Below the pieces are notes generated by a model. The model had not been told where the DNA came from and did no database searches. It worked only from the letters and a program-made list of their open reading frames with translations. Positions 56,075 to 64,000 of a stretch of 64,000 nucleotides of DNA are shown one piece after another; position 1 is the stretch's first letter; every line of letters begins with the position of its first letter. A program made the translations under genes and the position numbers. Where the stretch lies: the NCBI GenBank assembly GCA_000934385.1, contig KN880468.1:1-64000 (forward strand). Reading direction: 5' to 3'. Source of the DNA: Cylindrobasidium torrendii FP15055 ss-10. Lineage: Eukaryota > Basidiomycota > Agaricomycetes > Agaricales > Physalacriaceae.

Positions 56075-57006
56075 TATTAGCGGCACGTGTGCGGATGCCG
56101 ACGTCCCCAACGACGAATTGCAGTTTCTCTAAGTCACGGTCGTTCGCAGTGGGCGGCTCGGTGTCCGGTCTGGGACGCGTCCAGGATGACAGCCAGAAGG
56201 AACTTTTAGCATCAGGCGATCGGTGCCGCGATCAGGTTTTGCGGCTTCGCCCTCGACGTTCATTGACGTAGTACAATGAAAGGGAAAATGTGAGCCCTTT
56301 GACCTCGAACCCCCGCAACAATTTGGCAACAATGGTACGTAGAAGTGCTTGGATCTGGTTTCATCAAAATGAAATCACTCAATCGCCCTCGGGACTTCTT
56401 ATGTATGTACATTACGCGCCTGCGTTGTATGACTCTTCTTCCAGAAAAGGAATTCTTTGCTTTGAGTCAATCCCTCTTCGACTGCATTTGGAAATCGTCG
56501 GGACAACTGTCGTACTCCTAAGTATGATACATCGCAGCCATTTCCCCGGAGGCCGACCCTACTCACTTTTTGCTCATTTTAATTCTGATACTACTCATTC
56601 GACCGGCTCACCCTGCTCAGCTTTACGTGTCTAGCTGCACCTTCTCCTCATTGTTCTGTCCTACTAACCCCGTAAGTCACACGGAAAACCTCTCATCGCC
56701 CGCGATATCGGCGACCTGACTCGCCGGACGCCATTGTTCTCTCGAAGGACCCAACCCTCTAGCTACGGCCGGACTACCTTTTATGGACGTAATACTCCCA
56801 TTTCTCCCTCTTCGTCCTAAATCTCAGCCCAACGAGAGCTATTGTACACAGCCACCGGCATCCCCCACCCATTGTCTTTTCCCGCCCTCGGCTCCGAGTT
56901 TCCCAAAAGAGGCAGTCTGTACTCGACTGGGCCGCCTCGTGCACAGTACACTACACATCTCTCCCAGCTAGGAAGGCCCTCCGTGACTCTGTAGAACTAC
57001 CGCACG
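56075..57006. other. Intergenic, nothing recognised
   Basis: About 930 bp, pyrimidine-rich towards its right end as in fungal promoters. No gene seen. Confidence 0.5.
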
Positions 57007-57013
57007 TATATAA
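57007..57013 (+). promoter_or_regulatory. TATA box of the 57177 gene
   Basis: TATATAA, 170 bp upstream of the ATG, followed by a long CT-rich stretch and CA-rich leader. Confidence 0.55.
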
Positions 57014-57176
57014 CCGCACACCGTCTCGGCCCTCCACCCACTATCTCCTCCTCTCCCTCGCTCAACTCAAGTATCGGATATACATCACCTTCACTCAAAT
57101 TAGGACCTCTCGTCTGCTCGACGCAACAACTGTCACTCTCGGTCCACACACACACGCAAGACACTCATTGCCTAAG

Positions 57177-58031
57177 ATGCCTTCCCTCCACAAATCGGTC
57201 AGCACATTCTTCACCTCGTGCGTCTCCTCGCCAGCGCGCGAGTCGGTCTGCATGCCCGACTACTACCGCCACGAGCGCGTCGAGATGTACGATCCTGGCC
57301 TTTATATGCACGCTGCTGCCGTGCACTCGTTCGACGAGGTGTGTATCGCTTTTCTCGACCACCTTGCCTACGATCACACAAAATCATCTACCATCCGTGC
57401 TCCCCATCGATTTGCGCTTTCTCCCCCTATTTTTGTTTTGTTTTCGAGCACGTCGCTGACTCTCAACCGACAGTATTCTTCTCCGTCGAAGCAACACTCC
57501 CCGTCGCACGAAAGCCTCGAGTTCGCCTCCACGTTCCTCCTCGTACGTGTCCCCGTCCTTACCTCCTTCCCCTTCGTTTCATCCCGTCCTTGCTCCCATT
57601 AACTTTACATTTACGCTGCACATTTACCTTCACAACGCCTCCGTTTCACATCCTCATTGTTCACCTCGCTACTTTTTTACTCATGCACGCCCCTCCGCAG
57701 CCAGACGCCGGGTTCATTCTCAGCGACGACTATTCGGATTCCGACGAGGACGAGTCGGAAGACGAGACTATCCAGGCTCCTTCCACATATTCTGCGCCGT
57801 CAAAGGCGCACTCTACAACGTCGAGCTCTTCATCCTCGCGTTCCACATCCACATCATCAAGCTCGAAGACCTGCATATCTTCGAGCTCACAAACATTGAA
57901 CACTACAAAGCAAGGGGGGAAATTCATGCGGGTGCGTCTCTTCACTGTGCCGTCTTGTGCTGGCTCTAAGATACATCCTGGCGTAGGGTCTGACAAGAAT
58001 GTTCGCATTCCGAAAGCCAGTCGCACTATAA
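57177..58031 (+). CDS. Small acidic, Ser-rich hypothetical protein
   Basis: Four exons as I splice it: 57177-57338, 57474-57542, 57701-57931, 57987-58031 (507 nt, 168 aa). The N-terminus MPSLHKSVSTFFTSCVSSPA, then YYRHERVEMYDPGLYMHAAA, is the most structured part. Then come a Ser-rich piece and an acidic block (PDAGFILSDDYSDSDEDESE) and a long Ser/Thr run. The end KQGGKFMRGLTRMFAFRKPV-AL is basic. The first two introns are long (135 and 158 nt) and the final acceptor is my choice, because that intron is 55 nt with a CTAAG branch site and leads quickly to a stop. A promoter with TATA box and CT-rich leader suggests strong expression. Function unknown. Confidence 0.55.
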
Positions 58032-58601
58032 GCATGCCCGCATTTTCCCTTTCTCCTGCATTGTACGTCTTAACCCAACACGCGGCCACAACCGATGCTG
58101 ATTATACTCTCCAGTGCTGTAAAACGAGCCTCTCCTTCACTCACTCTGCCTTCGGCCACTTCGACCTTCTTGTAAAACCATTTTTGGGAATCATTCTTGC
58201 TGCATCTTCATCACAACGCATACCCTCACACGCATCAACAAACCTACACCTTGTATAATTACATGTAACCCGAATATGTACCATTACCTTACACTAACAC
58301 CTCTTGGATAACATCGAGAATAGATTGGCATTTTTTGGGCTGTAATCCTTGGGGGATTCTTCTGAACACGAGCAAGAGAAGGCAAAGTTTGTTTGAGGTA
58401 ACTTACTTGCATCATGATCGTGGCGCGGCATCACTGTAGCACAAGCCTGATCCGCGCTTCGCACTTGTCTTTTTGCCATCACAGCGCCGAGTCGAGCTAA
58501 GCCTCAAAGAATCTGAAGATTTTACATGCACTGCGTTGATTTCACTCCGCTCTACTCGGTCTTGGGTCCGTAGTCGTGCAGCGGCGCGCTAAGAAGAGCC
58601 C
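58032..58601. other. Intergenic, nothing recognised
   Basis: About 570 bp. The frame of exon 3 of the upstream gene remains open to 58258, so a longer alternative 3' end is possible. Confidence 0.4.
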
Positions 58602-59969
58602 ATGATATTTTGCCTCAACATACATATCAGGCAAGCTATGGAGCAATATCATGTATATCGACGCCGACTCTTGCGCTGGCGTGTAGAATGGAGCTTATAC
58701 GTCGTGCGTCTCCTGCTCCTCCATTCCTTCCAGGTCGACTCATCAACTGCTGTAGCATCTACAATCAACGGCCTTCCGCCAGAAATCCTTTCGGAAATTT
58801 TCCTAGCCTTCGTCCAGACCGTATCATTCGACGTTGATGATGGCCCGCGAATGCTCGAATCCGTTTGTCGGCTCTGGAGAGATATCACTATCACCACACC
58901 CCGGCTGTGGGCATCCTTCGTCGTCGTCTCTCGCCCAGACCATGCGGTATGCACTGCCAACACCCTAAACGTATTCCTCAAGCGGTCAGGCGCGACGCCG
59001 CTGACCTTTACATTCTGTGCCGCCTTCACCACTGCCGCCACCCATCCGTTACTGGAACGCCTCATGGACCATAGCGCACGCTGGAAGGACGTCTCGTTGG
59101 AGATCCCGCTATCGCTGCTCCCATCGCTGAACCGCATACACGGCCGTGTAGGTATCCTGCACTCAGTGTCCCTCCGTGCGACTGGTGGGATGTCGGCAAT
59201 TACGGACATCGCAGCTTTCGACGACGCCCCAAGGCTGGAAAAGATATCCATCCTGGGCAACTGGTCTTCAGTCAAACACATCGCCCTTCCATGGTCAACC
59301 CTAACGTCGTACGCAGACGAGACCGGTACAGCGACCGACCCATGCGACCTGGCGTCCGCCGCTCGTCTAGAACACCTCACCTTCAGGCCCTTACATCCCA
59401 TACCCGAGGCCATTTACCTCCCGTCCCTCAAATCTCTCCGTGTTTTATCTGGTGCATGTCTGGAGGACTTTATGGAAAACCTGAGCGCCCCGGCGCTCGA
59501 AGAACTCTTCCTGGACGACATGTGTCTGCGCTACGACCTTGAGCGCGTCGCGCCCTCACTCGAGTCCCTTCTCACACGCTCAAACGCACACATACGCACA
59601 TTAAGAGTGGACTACCTCGCGTGCGGAGACGCAGCGCATCTCATGCAGCTCTTTCGCTGCATGCCCGAGTTGCATACTCTGGAAATGCGGTATTGGGCAC
59701 CGGAGGAGCTTGGGGAGCTGTGCAGGCAGCTAAAGCAGCCATGCGATGTACTCGCGGAGCTGGAGACGATTAGTCTGGGGAGTGATATGAGTGGCTCAGT
59801 TCGGGATCTCGTAGACCTGGTCGAATCACGTTGGGAGGGCGGGGGCATGAAGTCGTTGGATTGGCGCTACCCTATTTATGATACCTTTTCGCTCAAGAGG
59901 TTGAAGGATATGGCTGAACAGGGTCTTGAGGTATGCTTCAAGAACAGGTTCAATTATGCGATGTGGTAG
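58602..59969 (+). CDS. F-box protein with leucine-rich C-terminus
   Basis: Single exon, 455 aa from the ATG at 58602 (a second ATG 12 codons in is possible). The F-box lies at about 55-110: INGLPPEILSEIFLAFVQTV, then LESVCRLWRDITITTPRLWA and SFVVV, the usual fungal VCRxWRxIaxxTPxLW pattern. The C-terminal two thirds consist of LRR-like segments such as LPSLKSLRVLSGACLEDFME, LSAPALEELFLDDMCLRYDL and MPELHTLEMRYW. It probably serves as a substrate adaptor of an SCF ubiquitin ligase. It is not closely similar to the F-box gene at 13.3-14.9 kb, whose F-box carries an acidic insert. Confidence 0.88.
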   Translation: MIFCLNIHIRQAMEQYHVYRRRLLRWRVEWSLYVVRLLLLHSFQVDSSTAVASTINGLPPEILSEIFLAFVQTVSFDVDDGPRMLESVCRLWRDITITTPRLWASFVVVSRPDHAVCTANTLNVFLKRSGATPLTFTFCAAFTTAATHPLLERLMDHSARWKDVSLEIPLSLLPSLNRIHGRVGILHSVSLRATGGMSAITDIAAFDDAPRLEKISILGNWSSVKHIALPWSTLTSYADETGTATDPCDLASAARLEHLTFRPLHPIPEAIYLPSLKSLRVLSGACLEDFMENLSAPALEELFLDDMCLRYDLERVAPSLESLLTRSNAHIRTLRVDYLACGDAAHLMQLFRCMPELHTLEMRYWAPEELGELCRQLKQPCDVLAELETISLGSDMSGSVRDLVDLVESRWEGGGMKSLDWRYPIYDTFSLKRLKDMAEQGLEVCFKNRFNYAMW

Positions 59970-60164
59970 CACCCTCATTGATATTCAATTTATCTTGATA
60001 TTTATTCCATCATTTCCCATCGTGTGTCAGATTAATCGATTAAGGTGAAGATTACTAGTGTACACATATAAGCCTTGTAAAAGAAATCTGTGTATAAATA
60101 TAATCAAGAGTGAAGCACAAATAAGATCGAGCATCCCAAGAATGATACAATATCCACAGCATAC

Positions 60165-61270
60165 TCAAGCCTGGGGGAAACTGCTTGCGGCGAACTTCCT
60201 ACCAGACCCAATGGGTGCGCAAACAACACGTTTGGTACCTCTTTCAATAATAGGGTCATCGGCGGGATTCCAGTGTACCGGAGGATAAGTAAGAGGCATG
60301 CTATCGACCGTGTCGATGGTGATGGCGCGCTCCAGTGGCGGACGTCCGCGAGCACGAGCGTAAGCGTTAAATTGGCGAGCAAGAGATTTGATAGGCTTGT
60401 TTCCATCGGTGTCGGAAAAGGAGAGTTGCACAAGGCCGGCGGCGACCTTGGGATAAGTTGTGTATTCTGCGCAGAAGAGCATGCTCTTTTTGAGATCATC
60501 TTCTGACACTGGGCCAGTCATGGTGGATTCCTTGAGCGCACTCTTCATGCATATGTGCAGGATGTTAAAGTCACACGCCCCGGGGACCTGTGCAATCCGC
60601 ATTCTGTTCGACAATGAATCAGCATGCTGGCAGACATGTGTAACGCAATAGGACATACTGTTGGGAAAAGTCGAATTCTGGGGAGTCTTCGTTGTGTTCG
60701 CAATAATCCTCGACGGCGAATATGAAGCCAAATCTGATAGGGATCCTGATGTCAAAAGAGCCGTTCCGGACGTCTTCAACAATGTCCTGATTCGTAGAAA
60801 TCCGGATGAGATACACGAGAAGCCGGACAATGACGATGGGAGTAGCATATTCAGAAGAGAGGAGGATGATGAATACGGCGCGCAGTCCAGAAGCCGAGGG
60901 GAGAGTTGTGGCACTGTGGGATAGGTGTTCAGCAATTGCCCGCATGTCGGGAGATACCAGCTAGTAGCGAAAATGATACACACCTAAGATCGTCCGTAGG
61001 CTCGAGAGTGTGAAGTTGGAACAAAATGAACGTGATGTTGATCAGCCATTCAGCCAAATAATAGCGAATAACCAAGGAGGGGAGAATTGCAAGACGGTGA
61101 ATGAGCGGTCGAACGTCGTCGTTCGTCGGGTTCGAGCGGCGATCGTTGTCGGGTTTTGGGACAGAGTTGCCAGGATAAGAGCCTAGCATCGCGCCAGGCG
61201 GGGGTATCGGGGTATCGGACGGCCCATACACGGCCATTAGAGAATTAAGTTGCGAGTAAAAGGACTGCAT
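60165..61270 (-). CDS. Helical protein of unknown function, paralogue B
   Basis: Three exons: 61270-60984, 60913-60659, 60603-60165 (981 nt, 326 aa). Start MQSFYSQLNSLMAVYGPSDT. The N-terminal third has a helix VIRYYLAEWLINITFILFQL. Exon 2 carries LRAVFIILLSSEYATPIVIV and LLVYLIRISTN; exon 3 carries MRIAQVPGACDFNILHICMK and a C-terminal PVHWNPADDPIIERGTKRVV. Exon 2 is 255 nt, both flanking introns are in phase 2 and exon 3 starts with a split codon before Met, exactly as in the gene at 49.6-50.7 kb, and both end with a WNPAxDP-I-R motif. They are therefore old paralogues despite low sequence identity. Function unknown. Confidence 0.68.
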
Positions 61271-61724
61271 GATTGTATCGAGCTGACGTAGTGTGGTTGT
61301 TGTTGGGGGGTCAAGAACGATGAAGAATAATCATAACCGAGCCAGCCGCCTTATGAATGAATTGATCACATGATACGTGGACAAAAATCAGGCCAAACAA
61401 TGATCGATTGATTGTGTAACAATGAGACTCATGATGGTTCCTTGGATACTATGCCTAAACGAGTCTAAATCAGGCACATTGTGTTTGTCGGTTTCATTGT
61501 CTTAAGAGTTCGTTATCTGAGATGCTTGGCTGAGCCTTGGGCTCGTAGAAGTTACATTGATATACTGGAGATAGTATACCTAGAAGTATTGTTGGGGGTA
61601 GAGAATGTTACGCCCCTTGCCATAATCCGTGAGAGAAAAGAACAGAACCAGGACACCAGTAAGTTAGAGTAATGTAATAGGCGTACGTATAGATACATTG
61701 TATATGCCTCGAACGTGGAAACGA
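61271..61724. other. Intergenic, nothing recognised
   Basis: About 450 bp between paralogue B's start and the stop of the acetolactate synthase gene. Confidence 0.5.
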
Positions 61725-63941
61725 TTATGCTTTTGACTGGAGGTGGCGGAGAGTGGGATGCAAGAACTGCTCGTGAAGGGCCTTCCCGGCGGGCACCTGA
61801 GCGTGGAGTCAGCCAAGATGCTAGCTGAAAAGGAGTAAACCAACGTACCATAGGGAAGACGTGCTCGTCCTTCTCCACCATGCACTCCAGCACAACCGGT
61901 TTTGAGTTGTCATACTCGAGGAACTCCTTCATCTTCGCGGGTAGGTCCTCGGCGGTCTCACAACGGATGGCATGGACGCCCATTGCCTGCGAAAGCTTGA
62001 CAAAGTCCGGATTTGTCATGCGCGTGTGCGAGTAGCGTCTGTTGTAGAACAGATCTTGCCACTGCAAGACCATGCCCTGGAACTCGTTGTTCAACAGAAG
62101 CGTTTTGACACCGATGTTGTATTGCGAGGCAGTGGCAAGCTCCATAGCAGTCATGCTGAAGGATGCATCACCGTCGACATCAATAACAATCTTTTCGGGT
62201 GCTGCGACCTTGGCGCCAATAGCTGCCGGAAGACCGAAGCCCATTGTCTGCAAGAGAAAGATCAGCGAGAGAAAGTCCGACAAAGGGATACACTCACACC
62301 AAGACCACCAGAGGTGATCATCGAACGCGGAACAGTCCAGCGGTAGAATTGTGCCGCCCACATTTGATGTTGGCCGACGCCAGTCGCAATGATAACGTCG
62401 TCTTTCTTCGTGGCAGTCTGTGCATCCAGCTCCTCAATAACCTCCTGCGGCTTCATCATCTGGCCCTTCTCACTCTTGATGTAGGTGAATGGGAATTGTG
62501 CTTTCCACTTCTTGATGTCGGCAAGCCATGATGGACGCTGTGTGGGCTCGATGAAGGGAACCAAGGTCTTCAAGTTCGCAACAACGTCGCCGACAATGGG
62601 GACAGACGCCTCGACGACCTTGTTAACATTCTTGGGCTGGATTTCGAAATGGATGATGCCGCCAGTCCCCTGAGCAGCTGCAGCGCGGGCCGCAGGAGCG
62701 AAGGTGTCGACCTTGCCGGTAACACGGTCATCGAAGCGAGCACCAAGAGCAATGATGACATCGGCTTCTTGGAGAGCAATGTTGGCGTATGCGCTTCCGT
62801 GCATACCAAGCATGTGGAGGGAAAGGTCGTTGAGCTCGTCGAAAGCACCCAGGCCAAGGAGGGTGGTTGTCACTGGAATCTGGCCGAGTTCAGCAAGTTC
62901 GCGGAGGAGCTTGGGACCCGCAGGTGATGAGAGGACACCATGACCGGCGTAAATGATGGGCTTCTTCGCCTGGTTGATCATTTGAGCGGCATGGCGGATA
63001 GCTGCGAGCTCGGCGGGAGGCTCCAGGACGTGCAGAGGGTTCTGGGGAAGGCCAAGGTTGATACCTGGAGTGGTCGCCTTGAATGGCAAAGGTGTCCTGA
63101 GGACGCTGGCAGTGACATCCTTGGGCAAATCGACGAGAACGGGACCTGGACGACCAGATGTGGCGATTTTGAAGGCTTCGTTTATCCTGCGAGGGAGTTC
63201 GGATATATCCTTGACGAGAACGTTCCACTTGGTGCAGCTGCGTGAAATTCCAATGACATCCGCCTCCTGGAACGCGTCGGTGCCAATGGCCGAAGTCGCG
63301 ACCTGGCCGGTAAACACCACGAGGGGTACGCCGTCGCTCATCGCGTCCTGCATCGCGGTTATCACGTTGGTAGCACCGGGACCGGATGTGACAAGGACGA
63401 CGCCAGGCTTTCCAGAGACGCGGGCATAGCCCTCGGCCATATGTCCTGCACCCTGTTCATGTCTGGGAAGGACGAAATCGAAATGTGTCGAGTTGTAGAT
63501 GGCGTCGAACACGGGCAGAATAGCACCGCCAGGATATCCAAAGATCTGGGTGACATTATGGCGCAGCATCATTTCGTGGAAAATGTCGCCGCCGGTGAGT
63601 CCGATAAATGTAGAGTCGAGGGGTGCCGCAGGCTCGGGGCCTGGCCCGTTCATTGGGAGGTCGACATTGTTTTTCGTAGGGATTTGCTGGAAGCCAGGCG
63701 CAGGAGACGTCCGTCTGGGAGTAAAACATGAGTCATTATTGGCTGTGGAGTGCTTAGACACTCACGATGTCGGTGCAGGTTGTGCTGCGTTTGCGGGCGA
63801 CCGACTGAGATGCCGTGCGTGTTCACGGACTCTTAGCTTTGCATCGAGCATTGACGAACCGCCAGCTACGGTGGACCGACACCGCACAAAGGCTGGAGTG
63901 CTTTTTGGTACCGCTCTGGTGCGGAGAGTTGACAGAGACAT
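61725..63941 (-). CDS. ILV2: Acetolactate synthase, catalytic subunit (mitochondrial)
   Basis: Four exons: 63941-63766, 63714-62298, 62247-61849, 61796-61725 (2064 nt, 687 aa). The N-terminus MSLSTLRTRAVPKSTPAFVR is a mitochondrial presequence. The thiamine-diphosphate-binding Glu lies in RHEQGAGHMAEGYARVSGKP. FAD-domain sequences such as HMLGMHGSAYANIALQEADV and IIALGARFDDRVTGKVDTF follow, and the TPP/Mg motif is VDVDGDASFSMTAMELATAS ... NNEFQGMVLQWQDLFY. The end is HPTLRHLQSKA. It condenses pyruvate with pyruvate or 2-oxobutyrate, the first common step of valine, leucine and isoleucine synthesis, with a regulatory subunit Ilv6 encoded elsewhere. Length and motifs are normal. Confidence 0.96.
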
Positions 63942-64000
63942 GGTGGTCGAAAGGGAGTGGATTGCTTGTCGGAAAAGTTGGCGACAAAGCTTTTGAATGA

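Noticed and set aside
1..64000. Secondary-metabolite or degradation gene cluster around the monooxygenases
   Set aside because: The genes between them (KTI12, Mrp51, mitochondrial unknown, CHS7) are housekeeping; no transporter, P450, backbone synthase or pathway regulator lies nearby.

Overview
The window reads as nuclear DNA of a filamentous basidiomycete, most likely an Agaricomycete. Most genes are split by introns of about 45-60 nt with GT donors (very often gtgcgt, gtacgt or gtgagt) and AG acceptors. Genes sit on both strands without operons, TATATAA boxes precede several of them, and the recognisable proteins (AHA1, KTI12, CENP-C/Mif2, CHS7, Mrp51, Naa10, mitochondrial 2-thiouridylase, Ilv2) are eukaryotic and fungal. 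I cannot name a species. I re-spliced each gene by hand; for those where I list exons, the exon sum is a multiple of three, except where stated.

Layout. 0.5-6.3 kb: a small single-pass membrane protein, the Hsp90 co-chaperone AHA1 (with an alternative membrane-anchored end) and a basidiomycete-type unknown. 6.4-10.7 kb: gene-poor. 10.7-15 kb: a coiled-coil/TM gene with an in-frame stop, a decayed F-box copy and an intact F-box gene. 15.4-26.9 kb: two lysophospholipase (phospholipase B) paralogues in inverted orientation with identical 10-exon structures. Between or beside them lie the N-acetyltransferase Naa10, a zinc-finger protein and three tRNA-Gly(GCC) genes. 27.6-49.3 kb: three paralogous class A FAD monooxygenases lie about 10 kb apart. 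They are interleaved with KTI12, mitochondrial ribosomal protein Mrp51, a mitochondrial-type unknown, a kinase-like protein, the chitin synthase export chaperone CHS7 and a tetraspan membrane protein. 49.6-56.1 kb: a helical unknown, ribosomal protein mL54, CENP-C/Mif2 and the mitochondrial tRNA 2-thiouridylase (with two GC-AG introns). 57-61.3 kb: a small acidic Ser-rich protein, a second F-box protein and a diverged paralogue of the helical unknown. 61.7-63.9 kb: acetolactate synthase Ilv2.

Functionally this is mostly housekeeping chromosome (translation, tRNA modification, kinetochore, cell wall, branched-chain amino acids) punctuated by locally duplicated families: phospholipase x2, FAD monooxygenase x3, helical unknown x2, F-box plus relic, tRNA-Gly x3. 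I see no transposon with recognisable ends, no CRISPR, and no clear secondary-metabolite cluster. The most interesting signals are the intron-retention membrane tail of AHA1, the GC-AG introns of the thiouridylase, the in-frame stop in the 10.7-12.0 kb gene, and the duplication history around the phospholipases and monooxygenases.
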